Below, in pieces: positions 18,182 to 27,160 of a DNA stretch of 64,000 nucleotides. The notes below the pieces were generated by a model, which worked only from the letters and a program-made list of their open reading frames with translations, was not told where the DNA came from and did not search any database. The stretch covers positions 62,001-126,000 of the forward strand of contig CANMSO010000002.1 in assembly GCA_947500545.1 (NCBI GenBank), given 5' to 3'. Position 1 is the first letter of the stretch. The number at the start of each line of letters is the position of its first letter. The position numbers and the translations under genes are program-made. Origin of the DNA: an uncultured Aquimarina sp. (lineage in GTDB: Bacteria > Bacteroidota > Bacteroidia > Flavobacteriales > Flavobacteriaceae).

Positions 18182-18760
18182 CTAATCCCAAAGGCCAAAA
18201 AGATTTACCAGAAGTTGGTCAATTACAAAAAGTAGTGTCATAAGGCCGGCCGTAATTCCAATTTTTTTTATTCTAGAATACTCCATTATAGTTATACCGC
18301 TTTTTGTCTCTATTCCGTTGGCTAAAGCTATAAGAGCTTTTTTAACTCTATCTCTATTAAAGTATAAGATTAAATTCAGTAATAAGAAATATAAAATTGC
18401 ATTTGCTAAAGCCCTTTTACTCTCCAAGAATACAATATCGAATGCTATAATATTTGCCATAATAGGAATAAGAATGAGTACTCCTAAAATTTTAGTTTTG
18501 TTCCATAATAACATCCAAGCACCTATAATTTGTAATACACCAACAAAAAGGATGTATCCAAAAGAATATCCCATAAATGTCCATGCGAGATTAAATGCAT
18601 CAGCATTCTCAAGTGTTATATTTCTAACTTCATCAGGAAGATTTCCTCGCCTATAAAATTGCCCACCCATTATTTTTCCAATACCATAGAAATTAAGGAA
18701 AATAAAGACATACCAACGACAAACGATTTCAAAAATCCATTTATTTAGATTCAATTTCAT
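18182..18760 (-). CDS. DoxX-like polytopic membrane protein
   Basis: 192 residues with about five hydrophobic segments (residues 10-28, 58-85, 88-108, 112-130, 165-185). The mix of short loops and aromatic residues (WYVFIFLNFYGIGKIMGGQFY) resembles DoxX/DoxD-like membrane proteins, whose biochemical role is poorly known. It follows the class C serine hydrolase gene by 26 bases on the same strand and may be its operon partner. Confidence 0.5.
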   Translation of the reverse strand: MKLNLNKWIFEIVCRWYVFIFLNFYGIGKIMGGQFYRRGNLPDEVRNITLENADAFNLAWTFMGYSFGYILFVGVLQIIGAWMLLWNKTKILGVLILIPIMANIIAFDIVFLESKRALANAILYFLLLNLILYFNRDRVKKALIALANGIETKSGITIMEYSRIKKIGITAGLMTLLFVIDQLLVNLFGLWD

Positions 18761-18786
18761 AAATTCAATTTTAATCTTGTTAAGAA

Positions 18787-20253
18787 TTAATTAGTAAGCT
18801 TTTCAATGATTTTTTTTGCATTGGTGTTCTTGGGGTCTTTCTCCAAAGCTATTTCATAATTCTTCAAAGCTTCCTTAGTATTACCTTGTTTTAAATATGC
18901 TTCACCGAGGCTATCATAAACATTGGGTGAGTTTGGATAGGCTTTAACATTCATCTCAAAAAAAGTAATAGCTTCATTTACCTTTTCTATTTCTAAAAGG
19001 TCATATCCTAACCGATTAATTTCGGTTTCCGAAAAATCATACTTCTCACTTGATTTATTCAATTCATAAAAGCTTTCAGCCTTCTTAAGACCTTCGGACA
19101 CAATTATTTTTGAAAGGACAGTGCTTGCTTTTAATTTTGGGAGTTCATAGGGAATATCATATAATATTCGGACTAATGCTCTGTTAATTTCACTATTAGA
19201 CTTATGGCTGTTATTGCTTAATACTATAGATGTTGTATTACTCTCTATTTCTCTAAACATTGAATTTGTATAGCCAGCAAAAACTCCTGAGTGAGTAACA
19301 GCTTTTGCTCCATTGAAAGGAAGCTTTCTAACAAACCAGCCCATTCCATATGGCCCTTCCTTAGTTTTTATAGTTGGTGTGTCGAATAAAATACTTGATT
19401 TATCCTGACTGAGAATTGTATGGTTTCTTAACGATTCATCCCATTTTAATAAATCACTAGTACTACTATAAATACCTCCATCTCCATAGACACTAAAAAA
19501 TAAAGGAATTGTATTTTCTACTTTTTTGCCAAAGACGTCTATTTTAAATGCCGGTATAGTTGATATTGCATTGACATCACCAATAACACCAGAGGCATCC
19601 ATTTTTAGAGGTTGAAAAATTCTAGTTCTTAGAAACTTTGAAAAGCTATTATCGCTTACTTTTTCAACAATTAAAGCTAAATAGACATACCCTGTATTGT
19701 TATATTCAAAGTTGCTGCCTGATTCAAATTGTAAAGGCATTTTTACCTTAGTCATAATTTTAGCTATCTCCGAGTTGGTAACTTTTTTACCAGTTTGCTC
19801 AAACCTTGAGTTAAATTGTTTTCTTTGTTTGTTTATGAGGCGCTGATATTCCGGAATACCCGAAGTATGATAAAGTAAATGGCTTATTTTGACCTCTGGA
19901 TATGGAAAATCTGGGAGATGTTGCTGAACCAAATCGTCATAATTCAATTTCTCATCATTCTCTAATAATGCTATAGAAAATGCCGTGAATTGTTTACTTA
20001 ATGACGCCAAATAAAAGGAAGAATTATTATCTAAATCTTTTGTTTCTGCATTATTTGCGTAACCATAAGATTTATTTAATAGTATATTTCCATCCTTTTT
20101 GATAATTACATTACCGTTAAAAATTCCATTTTCATAACAGTAAGTAAAAAGGTTCTCGAATTTCTCAGAACGACTTTTGTTTGCCTGGGCATTACCTTTA
20201 AAGAATGAAAGAAGGAGGCTTAAAAAAAAGGTTAATACCAAATTTGAATTCAT
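18787..20253 (-). CDS. Secreted class C beta-lactamase-like serine hydrolase with TPR tail
   Basis: 488 residues. Signal peptide (1-23), then a beta-lactamase/PBP4-type domain with the three catalytic motifs: Ser84-x-x-Lys87 (SLSK), Tyr184-Asn-Asn186 and His321-Ser-Gly323. Residues ~395-485 hold two TPR-like repeats (NVYDSLGEAYLKQGNTKEAL). Such periplasmic enzymes include D-aminopeptidases and esterases as well as beta-lactamases, so antibiotic resistance should not be assumed. The TPR tail suggests a protein partner. Confidence 0.8.
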   Translation of the reverse strand: MNSNLVLTFFLSLLLSFFKGNAQANKSRSEKFENLFTYCYENGIFNGNVIIKKDGNILLNKSYGYANNAETKDLDNNSSFYLASLSKQFTAFSIALLENDEKLNYDDLVQQHLPDFPYPEVKISHLLYHTSGIPEYQRLINKQRKQFNSRFEQTGKKVTNSEIAKIMTKVKMPLQFESGSNFEYNNTGYVYLALIVEKVSDNSFSKFLRTRIFQPLKMDASGVIGDVNAISTIPAFKIDVFGKKVENTIPLFFSVYGDGGIYSSTSDLLKWDESLRNHTILSQDKSSILFDTPTIKTKEGPYGMGWFVRKLPFNGAKAVTHSGVFAGYTNSMFREIESNTTSIVLSNNSHKSNSEINRALVRILYDIPYELPKLKASTVLSKIIVSEGLKKAESFYELNKSSEKYDFSETEINRLGYDLLEIEKVNEAITFFEMNVKAYPNSPNVYDSLGEAYLKQGNTKEALKNYEIALEKDPKNTNAKKIIEKLTN

Positions 20254-20429
20254 GATTTAAGATTTTTAAAATTTAAATTTTATCAAATTTGATATAAGCC
20301 CTCGTATTTAAGTAATTAAGTTTCTCAATTACGCTTATAATTAGTTGAAAGTTATTTTGAATATATTGAATGGCGTACATGGCTTCTAAACTGTAGTTGG
20401 AATGATGTTTTTTGCTGTTTGGAAGAAGT

Positions 20430-20463
20430 TTTGATATGTTACCAAATACTCTTTCTACTTTTG
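20430..20463 (+). promoter_or_regulatory. Promoter very close to the histidine kinase start
   Basis: TTTG at 20,430-20,433 and TACTTTTG at 20,456-20,463 fit the Bacteroidota -33/-7 pair with 22 bases between them. The start codon lies only 4 bases after the -7 element, so the transcript would be almost leaderless. Confidence 0.4.
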
Positions 20464-20467
20464 TGAT

Positions 20468-21223
20468 ATGAATACATTCTTTAAAAAATATGGTTTAATT
20501 GTATTTGCTTTACTTACTATTGTTATCGTCTCAATATTCTTAGAAAGTGAAGGAAGTATAGTTGCTTGGTCTATTCTCTCTGTAGTTCTTATACTTATGG
20601 TTTATATTATAGAAAGATTTAAAAGCATACGTAAACTAGATGAACTACGTAAAGAGAATATGCTATCTGAAATAGCAATCCTTAAAAGTCAATTAAATCC
20701 GCATTTTTTCTTTAATACATTAAACAACCTTTATAGTCTTTCGTTAACAGCACCAGATACGACACCTATAATGTTATTGAAACTTGCAGAGTTAATGCGA
20801 TATACTATTTACAAAGGGAAGGAAGAAAAGGTAAGTTTAGCTGATGAATGGGAATATATAAAGAATTATGTCGAGCTTCATAAAATAAGGTATAAAAATG
20901 AACCTTCAATTGTATTGCACGCTAATCTGGAAAAAGGTACAGGAATGATTCCCCCATTAATATTAATAACATTAGTTGAGAATGCTTTTAAGCATGGTGT
21001 AGAGAAGTTAGAAACGGACGCTTTTGTAAATATTAATTTACTTGAAAGTGAGCATGAAATCGTGTTTGAAGTCATTAATAATTATGATAGCTCAAAAAAG
21101 TCATCAGATGGAATTGGTCTAGCTAATTTGAGAAGAAGACTGGAATTACAGTATCCAAACAAACATTTTTTGGAAATAACTAAAACAGATGTTAGATTTA
21201 ATGTCAAACTTATTTTGAAATAG
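20468..21223 (+). CDS. LytS-type sensor histidine kinase
   Basis: 251 residues: two membrane segments (8-25 and 31-50), a short coiled linker, then the His_kinase domain with phospho-acceptor His79 in QLNPHFFFNTLNNL, the N box VENAFKHGVE and the G box GIGLANLRRRLE. No extracellular sensor domain is present, so it may sense the membrane or a partner. The response regulator gene begins 13 bases after its stop, giving a classic LytS/LytR pair. The targets are unknown; the neighbouring hydrolase genes are candidates. Confidence 0.87.
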   Translation: MNTFFKKYGLIVFALLTIVIVSIFLESEGSIVAWSILSVVLILMVYIIERFKSIRKLDELRKENMLSEIAILKSQLNPHFFFNTLNNLYSLSLTAPDTTPIMLLKLAELMRYTIYKGKEEKVSLADEWEYIKNYVELHKIRYKNEPSIVLHANLEKGTGMIPPLILITLVENAFKHGVEKLETDAFVNINLLESEHEIVFEVINNYDSSKKSSDGIGLANLRRRLELQYPNKHFLEITKTDVRFNVKLILK

Positions 21224-21236
21224 TGTGATAAGAAAA

Positions 21237-21935
21237 ATGAACTATATAATTGTAGATGATGAGCCATTGGCTCATAATATCATTTTATCTTATGCCGATT
21301 CATTAGAGGAATTAAAATTAGTTGGACAAGCATATTCTGCCAAAGAGTCACTAAAACTTATCAAAAGTCAAACAATAGACTTAATCTTTTTAGATATAGA
21401 AATGCCTAATCTAAAGGGTATTGATTTATTGAAAACACTTAATAAGAGACCCCTGGTAATATTTACAACAGCTTATGAGGAATATGCTATTAAAAGTTAT
21501 GAGTTAGATGCTGTGGACTATCTATTAAAACCATTTGCTTTAGAGCGGTTTCTAAAAGCTGTAAATAAGGCCTATGACCTCTGGAATAGTAAATCTTTTA
21601 AGCTAGCACAACAAGAAGAAGATAAGCCAAATACCATTTTTATTAAGAGTGATAAAAATATTCATCAGTTAAGGCTAGACGATATTTTATATTTAGAAAG
21701 TGATGGCGGCTATGTAAAGATTTATCAAAAAAATGGGAATACAATTTTAAGCAGCTTATCACTTCAGGATTTTGAGGAAAGACTATCTGATGATTTTATC
21801 AGAGTACATAAATCTTATATAATTCCTTTATCTAAACTTGAAAAAATTGAAGGTAATAGGGTTATGTTTGCCGATTTAAAAATACCCATAGGGAGATATT
21901 ATAAAAAGGCACTTATAAAGCGTTTAGGGGTATAG
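21237..21935 (+). CDS. LytTR-family response regulator
   Basis: About 232 residues: receiver domain with acidic pair Asp7-Asp8, phospho-acceptor Asp53 (FLDIEMPN), the Thr in FTTAYEE and Lys in LLKPF; then a C-terminal LytTR DNA-binding domain (DDILYLESDGGYVKIYQKNG, FIRVHKSYIIPLSKLEKIEGNRV). The ATG at 21,237 was chosen because the receiver fold starts there (MNYIIVDDEP); a GTG at 21,225 is possible. It should bind paired direct repeats in promoters when phosphorylated by the kinase encoded just upstream. Confidence 0.88.
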   Translation: MNYIIVDDEPLAHNIILSYADSLEELKLVGQAYSAKESLKLIKSQTIDLIFLDIEMPNLKGIDLLKTLNKRPLVIFTTAYEEYAIKSYELDAVDYLLKPFALERFLKAVNKAYDLWNSKSFKLAQQEEDKPNTIFIKSDKNIHQLRLDDILYLESDGGYVKIYQKNGNTILSSLSLQDFEERLSDDFIRVHKSYIIPLSKLEKIEGNRVMFADLKIPIGRYYKKALIKRLGV

Positions 21936-21986
21936 TTGACGAATGTAAAAAAAACTCTATTCTTTAAGATAATTTATTAGATTATT

Positions 21987-22694
21987 TTAATTGTAGTCAT
22001 TAATTAAATCTAATAACTCAGTTGGTCGCTCAATTTCATAATCAGGTTTATGAGTCCAGTTTTTTGTTTCAGCACCACTATATTTTACTGCTACAGCTAT
22101 TACGTTACTTCGCCCCTCAAGCTCTTTGTTGATGTTTCTGGCAAATTCTACATCTCCTTCATGGTCACCAATGTAAAAGATTATTTTGTTGGATATACTT
22201 TCAAATATTAGGTTTAAACATTTCAATCCACCAAAAGGAAATGGTTTTTGAGCGTTACTTGGAATATCATCGTAACCGACAATTGCATGAAATTTGTCAA
22301 TCAAATAGTTATGCTTTAAAACGTTATTGATATTTTTTGCGGAATTTTGAGAACATATGCCTTGTGGTAAATGAATTTGATTTATAGTTAGTTTAACCTC
22401 TGAAAATAAATTAACGGGAGTTGTGTTTTTTATTTGGTATTCAGACCATAGTTTGCCAGCTTCAAGCATTTCATTTTCTGACATCCCATAGTAATTGATA
22501 TATAAATCTTGCCAGTTTTTAGATTTGTGATTGGCAATATTATACAACTCTTCACTTTTTAAATACTTTGGTAAATTTTCACCAGTAAGCCTAGGCGTAA
22601 CTCTTGACAAAATTTGTTTTGTAATGTCAATATTTTTGGGTCTTGAGTCTACCAAAGTCCCATCATAGTCCCAGAGAATTGCATCTATTTTCAT
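21987..22694 (-). CDS. HAD-superfamily phosphatase
   Basis: 235 residues with motif I DYDGTLVDS (Asp9, Asp11) at the N-terminus, a helical cap region, motif III-like Lys in NAQKPFPFG and motif IV YIGDHEGDVEFA. This is the phosphoglycolate phosphatase-like branch of HAD hydrolases that act on small phosphorylated metabolites. The substrate is unknown. It stands alone and converges on the response regulator gene. Confidence 0.8.
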   Translation of the reverse strand: MKIDAILWDYDGTLVDSRPKNIDITKQILSRVTPRLTGENLPKYLKSEELYNIANHKSKNWQDLYINYYGMSENEMLEAGKLWSEYQIKNTTPVNLFSEVKLTINQIHLPQGICSQNSAKNINNVLKHNYLIDKFHAIVGYDDIPSNAQKPFPFGGLKCLNLIFESISNKIIFYIGDHEGDVEFARNINKELEGRSNVIAVAVKYSGAETKNWTHKPDYEIERPTELLDLINDYN

Positions 22695-22930
22695 TTTATA
22701 TATGGATTTTGAACTATTTGACTATAAAAGTAAAAAGAATAAATATTTATAACATTAAAAATTCTTCTTCTAATAAAATATTTTGAGAAAGATTTATGTT
22801 TTTGTGATTTTTCAACAATTAAAACTACTTATTAGATGTCCGAAAAATAAATAAAAGATGTTAACCATTTAATTTACAAAGTACAAACTTGGACATAAAT
22901 TTAAATTCATAAACAGAAAATAAACTAAAC

Positions 22931-24247
22931 ATGAGCAATTCAGTACATTATAATAAGATAAAAGGTATTCAGAAAGTAGGGGCTATTTTGATTATTATAT
23001 CTGGGTTAATTACACTGTTAAAAGTTGTAGACTCAAATAAAGACTATTTAACCCAAGATTTACGTAACTACATTTTCTTAGGGGGTTTTTTTCTTTATAT
23101 AATTCCAAGATTATCCAAAGTATTCAAATCTAAATCATCTACTACGTTTTTAGCAATGTTATTTGTATCAACGACGCTTTTAGCACAAGACTATTCAAAG
23201 CAAATAGACGCTTTTACAAAAAGTTTTTCAGATAAAACTACTGAGGCGATACAATCATATATGAGCCCTAAATTGCAATTCGGAAAAATCCCGGTAGCTA
23301 ACACTCCAGCTATTATGAATAATATTGTCAAGAACCTTCCCAAGTTGAACAGCATGACTATTATTGAAAGTGAAAAAGGCAAGGCGAAAGTCGCTTATGA
23401 TTTTATTGGATTGGGAAAGAGTGAGTCTCATATTCATTTCGATGTTGAAGGAAGAATGACCAAAATTGAATTGGTTGAGAATTTAATCAAGCAAGAAGCT
23501 GAAGCTCGTCGTGGTATGCAAAATAGTGTTCAATTGCCGACACCTGGTGAATTAGGAAAAAAATATATACCTACTACTATAGAATTTAAGGGCAAAGACG
23601 GATTGTTGATTAATGCTAATCTTTATGAAGTTGATGAAAATAAGCCTATTATCTTATTAATGCATCAAGCAGGTTATAATAGGCTTGAATATGCAGATAT
23701 TGCACCTAGATTAAATGCATTAGGGTATAATTGCCTTGCTGTTGATTTACGCTCTGGTGGAACATTTGCTGGAGAAAATAATATAACTCATACACATGCC
23801 AAAGAAAAGGGATTAAATCCTGAAATGATAGATTCACAGGAGGATGTTAAAACAGCGATTAATTTTTTGTATGATAAATATAATAGAGAAGTGATTGTTT
23901 GGGGAAGTTCTTATTCTTCCAGTCTTGCATTGCTCGAGGGTGTGTCTAATAATAAAGTAAAAGCTATAATCGCCTTTAGCCCTGGTAATTATTTTGGTGA
24001 TGCTGCCCCTTCATTAAATACTGCTTTTTTGAAAATGGATAAACCATTTTTTGTTACGTCATCAAAAGAAGAGGCAGAGGCATTAACTTTGCTCATGGGA
24101 AATACATCATTGAATGAGCGCCAATCACAATTTATACCCAATTCCAAAGGATTTCACGGTTCAAGGGCCTTATGGATAGGTCAAAAAGGTGCGGAGGAAT
24201 ACTGGAAGTCCGTTACTACATTTCTCGAGTTAGTTAAAGCCGAATGA
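22931..24247 (+). CDS. Membrane-anchored alpha/beta hydrolase, copy 1
   Basis: 438 residues: two N-terminal membrane segments (16-33, 46-62), a third hydrophobic piece resembling an internal signal peptide ending at LLAQDYSKQ, an NTF2/DUF3887-like domain (~90-190), then a dienelactone-hydrolase-like domain from ~215. The nucleophile is Ser327 in GSSYSS, where the usual last Gly of GxSxG is Ser; a late His lies in KGFHGSRALW. Copy 2 at 56.4 kb has the same architecture throughout. The hydrolase part is probably periplasmic. Substrate unknown. Confidence 0.75.
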   Translation: MSNSVHYNKIKGIQKVGAILIIISGLITLLKVVDSNKDYLTQDLRNYIFLGGFFLYIIPRLSKVFKSKSSTTFLAMLFVSTTLLAQDYSKQIDAFTKSFSDKTTEAIQSYMSPKLQFGKIPVANTPAIMNNIVKNLPKLNSMTIIESEKGKAKVAYDFIGLGKSESHIHFDVEGRMTKIELVENLIKQEAEARRGMQNSVQLPTPGELGKKYIPTTIEFKGKDGLLINANLYEVDENKPIILLMHQAGYNRLEYADIAPRLNALGYNCLAVDLRSGGTFAGENNITHTHAKEKGLNPEMIDSQEDVKTAINFLYDKYNREVIVWGSSYSSSLALLEGVSNNKVKAIIAFSPGNYFGDAAPSLNTAFLKMDKPFFVTSSKEEAEALTLLMGNTSLNERQSQFIPNSKGFHGSRALWIGQKGAEEYWKSVTTFLELVKAE

Positions 24248-24293
24248 ACTTTTGATAGTGTTGACACTAGTGAGTGGTCAAAGTATGCATTAT

Positions 24294-24312
24294 AAACCAT
24301 CGGATGGTTTTT
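24294..24312 (+). terminator. Likely terminator of the alpha/beta hydrolase gene
   Basis: A short hairpin (AACCA-TCGGA-TGGTT) followed directly by a run of T residues, 46 bases after the stop codon of the rightward hydrolase gene. Confidence 0.55.
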
Positions 24313-24345
24313 TATATTACAAGGAATCTTACAGAAGATTAATGC

Positions 24346-25317
24346 TCATTTCGAGATTTCTGGTAAATACTGTTTTATGTAATTTAATCTTTTCTTTACA
24401 AGATTTGATTTGAGCGGTTTGAATGTAAATATTGTTTGTTCATTCATTTTCAACTCAACCGAAAATTCTTGTCCTATTTTTTCTGCTAAATAGGAGATAG
24501 TTATAAATTCAGCGAAATCTTCATGACAGCTATTTCTCGCATATAATGAAACAAAAGGGGAATTTGAAAGTTCTTTATAGATTGCTTGTGCATGGCTTGC
24601 GGGTAACGGTTTACCTGTTTTGAAATAGATTTTATCCAGCTGTTTACTCTGATAGTTTTCATTTACTTTTAACCTGTCATCCCAAATTCCTTTTGTAAAT
24701 GGATTTTTGGTTAGTACTTCTGATAGGGTTGGATTTGGATTATTTGAATATATGCGTAATGCAGCGTCAACGATATGTGTTGCCTCGTGAATTAATATAT
24801 AAACAAGTGCATTTAAGTTTCCCGCATTGTACTTTATATTGAGGTCGGAATTTGAAAAATTAAAACAGCTTTTTTCTTTTTCAGTAAGCCATTCAGATAT
24901 AGTTTGATGTAAAATTTCTGCCCTAATCGTTATCGAATACAGCTTTAATGAGTCTTTAGGGTTTATAGGTGCGGTTAGTGCAGTATTTGGCATATTATCC
25001 AAAAAACTTATTCTAGACAAGTACTTTTTTAGTACTTGTCTATGCAATAGGGGAATTTTTTCCAAAGCTTCTGAAACAATTTCGGATTCTCTTTTTGTTA
25101 GTTTATGATGACTCGGATTCATTCCTGCTTGTCGAAATTTTTCGATTATACCGTTCGATGTTCTGCCTATTCTTGATTCTAATGAACTTTTCGGATTTAA
25201 TTTATATTTAGAATAAACCTTAGTTAAAGCTATTTTATTATTAGTTTTATTCTGGCTCAATAAATTACCTCCTAACGAAAGAAAAATTAGTAAAACAATA
25301 AACGTTTTAGCTTTCAT
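24346..25317 (-). CDS. Secreted putative zinc metallopeptidase (HEATH motif)
   Basis: 323 residues from the chosen ATG, with a signal peptide (1-22). The central helix carries the zinc motif HEATH at 177-181 within LVYILIHEATHIVDAA, and a downstream EDFAEF (third ligand candidate Glu270) fits the gluzincin plan. No family name can be given beyond that. An ATG at 25,335 would add six residues; the inner ATG gives a cleaner signal peptide. The next gene upstream on this strand is a metallo-beta-lactamase-fold enzyme 38 bases away, suggesting an operon. Confidence 0.6.
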   Translation of the reverse strand: MKAKTFIVLLIFLSLGGNLLSQNKTNNKIALTKVYSKYKLNPKSSLESRIGRTSNGIIEKFRQAGMNPSHHKLTKRESEIVSEALEKIPLLHRQVLKKYLSRISFLDNMPNTALTAPINPKDSLKLYSITIRAEILHQTISEWLTEKEKSCFNFSNSDLNIKYNAGNLNALVYILIHEATHIVDAALRIYSNNPNPTLSEVLTKNPFTKGIWDDRLKVNENYQSKQLDKIYFKTGKPLPASHAQAIYKELSNSPFVSLYARNSCHEDFAEFITISYLAEKIGQEFSVELKMNEQTIFTFKPLKSNLVKKRLNYIKQYLPEISK

Positions 25318-25355
25318 TATAATATATCGTTTCATACCTTAATTTTTTTATTTAA

Positions 25356-26114
25356 CTAAAGCTTGATATGCTCTCCGTCTTCTGGAATTAAGAGTTTACT
25401 ATCACTTATTCCCATTTTATTGCGATACGACCGCAATCTAATTCTAGTTGTTTTACAAAAATCAATTGCATTCAAATGTGTTGCTATGATTTTTGAGTTT
25501 GGTGATAATTTTGAAATCGCTATCGTTTGTTCCTCATTCATGTGTACAGGGAAATTCTCAAAACCAGGTATGATTCCCCCACCTGAGTTTGTTATGATTA
25601 TATCAGGATTAAAATATTCAATTGCATTTTGAACTTGATATGTTAGAATGCTGTCACTAACAATAAAGATTGTAGCTTCATTATTTGCCTGCAAAACATA
25701 TCCTGAAACTTCCCCCATATATTTTAATACTGGACCACTTCCATGTTCTCCCTCTACTCGCGTAATAGTGATATTTTCCCATTTTACACTATGTGCTACA
25801 ATGTCAACATTGTTAAAGCCTTTCTTTTTAACAAAACCTTCATCAGTAGGCGTGCAGAAAATTTTTAATTGTTTAGAGAGCGTTTCAGTAGCTACATCAT
25901 CAAAATGGTCTGGATGTGAATGGGTAACCAATACAGCATCGATATCATTAACTATATCTTTAATGGACATAGTTAAATCAACCGTAGGATTTTTTTTCAG
26001 GCCAGGTGAGAAAGGAGGGAAAGTTTCTTTTTTGCAAAGCATTGGGTCAATGAGTAATATTTTACCGGCATATTTTAGTTTGAAAGTGGCATTGCGAATG
26101 AGTTGAAATTCCAT
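25356..26114 (-). CDS. Metallo-beta-lactamase-fold hydrolase, UlaG-like
   Basis: 252 residues with the metal-binding motif THSHPDHFD (His65, His67, Asp69, His70), a later His in GEHGSGP and another in ATHLNAIDF. The start MEFQLIRNATFKLKYAGKILLIDP is typical of UlaG-like/YtkL-type enzymes that open lactones or cleave small phosphodiesters. No signal peptide, so it is cytoplasmic. It stands 13 bases after the oxidoreductase gene and belongs to the same leftward run. Confidence 0.8.
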   Translation of the reverse strand: MEFQLIRNATFKLKYAGKILLIDPMLCKKETFPPFSPGLKKNPTVDLTMSIKDIVNDIDAVLVTHSHPDHFDDVATETLSKQLKIFCTPTDEGFVKKKGFNNVDIVAHSVKWENITITRVEGEHGSGPVLKYMGEVSGYVLQANNEATIFIVSDSILTYQVQNAIEYFNPDIIITNSGGGIIPGFENFPVHMNEEQTIAISKLSPNSKIIATHLNAIDFCKTTRIRLRSYRNKMGISDSKLLIPEDGEHIKL

Positions 26115-26126
26115 ACTTATAGCGAT

Positions 26127-27158
26127 TTATTGTCTATTGTTAATATGATTAAGAATTAGTTTGCCTTTTACACGATTTGTTTTCAGATATTCAAAAGCCT
26201 CTTTGTATTTGTTTAGAGGATATACTTTGTCTATTAAAGGATTAACCTTTTTTTTCTCAACCAACTCAGTAACTTCTTCTAATTGTTTGCCATTAGATTG
26301 TGTTAAGAAGCGATAGTATTTTACGCCTTTAAGTAATGCAAAAAGATTGATAGTTAGACTACTTAATCCAAACAATGGATAGAGTAATAATTTTTGAACA
26401 CCGTATATTTTTAACTTAGGTATAAAACGAATATCTGGTGGTCCACCTATGCTTACAATTACACCACCTTTTTTTGCAAGTTTAACTGATTTAAAGGTGT
26501 TTATTCCACTAATAATATTGAATACTATATCATATTTTTCATTTATTTTTTCAGGATTCTTTACGTCATAACAAATTACATTGTCTACTTCAAGTTTCTC
26601 TAGAAATTCTTTGTTTTTGCTACTTGTTATCGCAGTCACATTTAATCCTAGATGTTTTGCATATTGAATAGCAAAGGTTCCAACGCCACCAGAGCCTGAG
26701 TCAATCAGTATTCTTTGTCTTGCTTTAGCTTTTGCATAATCTTTTAACGCTTGAATTGAAGTAAGTGCAACTAAAGGAAGTGATGCTGCTTCTTCAAAAC
26801 TGGTATTACTTGGCTTTAAAGCAACATGATTGGGATTTGAAGTAACAAATTCCGAGAATCCACTACCTTGGTGAAGTGGTAATCTGACAAACACTTCATC
26901 TCCTTCTTGGAATGAGGTGACTTTTTCCCCTGTTACCATTACAATACCACTAATGTCGAACCCTAACTTCGGTTTTTTTGTTATCGATGGTATGATGGCC
27001 CTTAAGTCACCTTTGGCTATTTTGATATCAATTGGATTTAGACCTACAGCTTCTACTTTAATGAGGACTTCATTGTCCTTTGGAATTTCCTGTTTAACTT
27101 CTTTGAACTGTAAAACTTCTGTAATGCCACCGTATTTTTTTAGCTGAAGGGATTTCAT
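26127..27158 (-). CDS. Zinc-free medium-chain alcohol dehydrogenase/quinone oxidoreductase
   Basis: 343 residues from MKSLQLKKYGG. GroES-like N-terminal half with ELNPID-type region (VEAVGLNPIDIKIAKGDL), a Rossmann dinucleotide fold with SGSGGVGTFAIQYAK, and a C-terminal VEKKKVNPLIDKVYPL. No structural zinc Cys cluster is present, as in quinone oxidoreductase-type MDR enzymes, which use NAD(P)H. The start was moved 10 codons inward so it begins just after the stop of the upstream hydrolase; a 2-base gap suggests coupling. Confidence 0.82.
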   Translation of the reverse strand: MKSLQLKKYGGITEVLQFKEVKQEIPKDNEVLIKVEAVGLNPIDIKIAKGDLRAIIPSITKKPKLGFDISGIVMVTGEKVTSFQEGDEVFVRLPLHQGSGFSEFVTSNPNHVALKPSNTSFEEAASLPLVALTSIQALKDYAKAKARQRILIDSGSGGVGTFAIQYAKHLGLNVTAITSSKNKEFLEKLEVDNVICYDVKNPEKINEKYDIVFNIISGINTFKSVKLAKKGGVIVSIGGPPDIRFIPKLKIYGVQKLLLYPLFGLSSLTINLFALLKGVKYYRFLTQSNGKQLEEVTELVEKKKVNPLIDKVYPLNKYKEAFEYLKTNRVKGKLILNHINNRQ

Positions 27159-27160
27159 AT

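Noticed and set aside
18787..20253. Antibiotic-resistance beta-lactamase
   Set aside because: Class C-like motifs are shared with many esterases and peptidases, and the TPR tail is not found in resistance enzymes.
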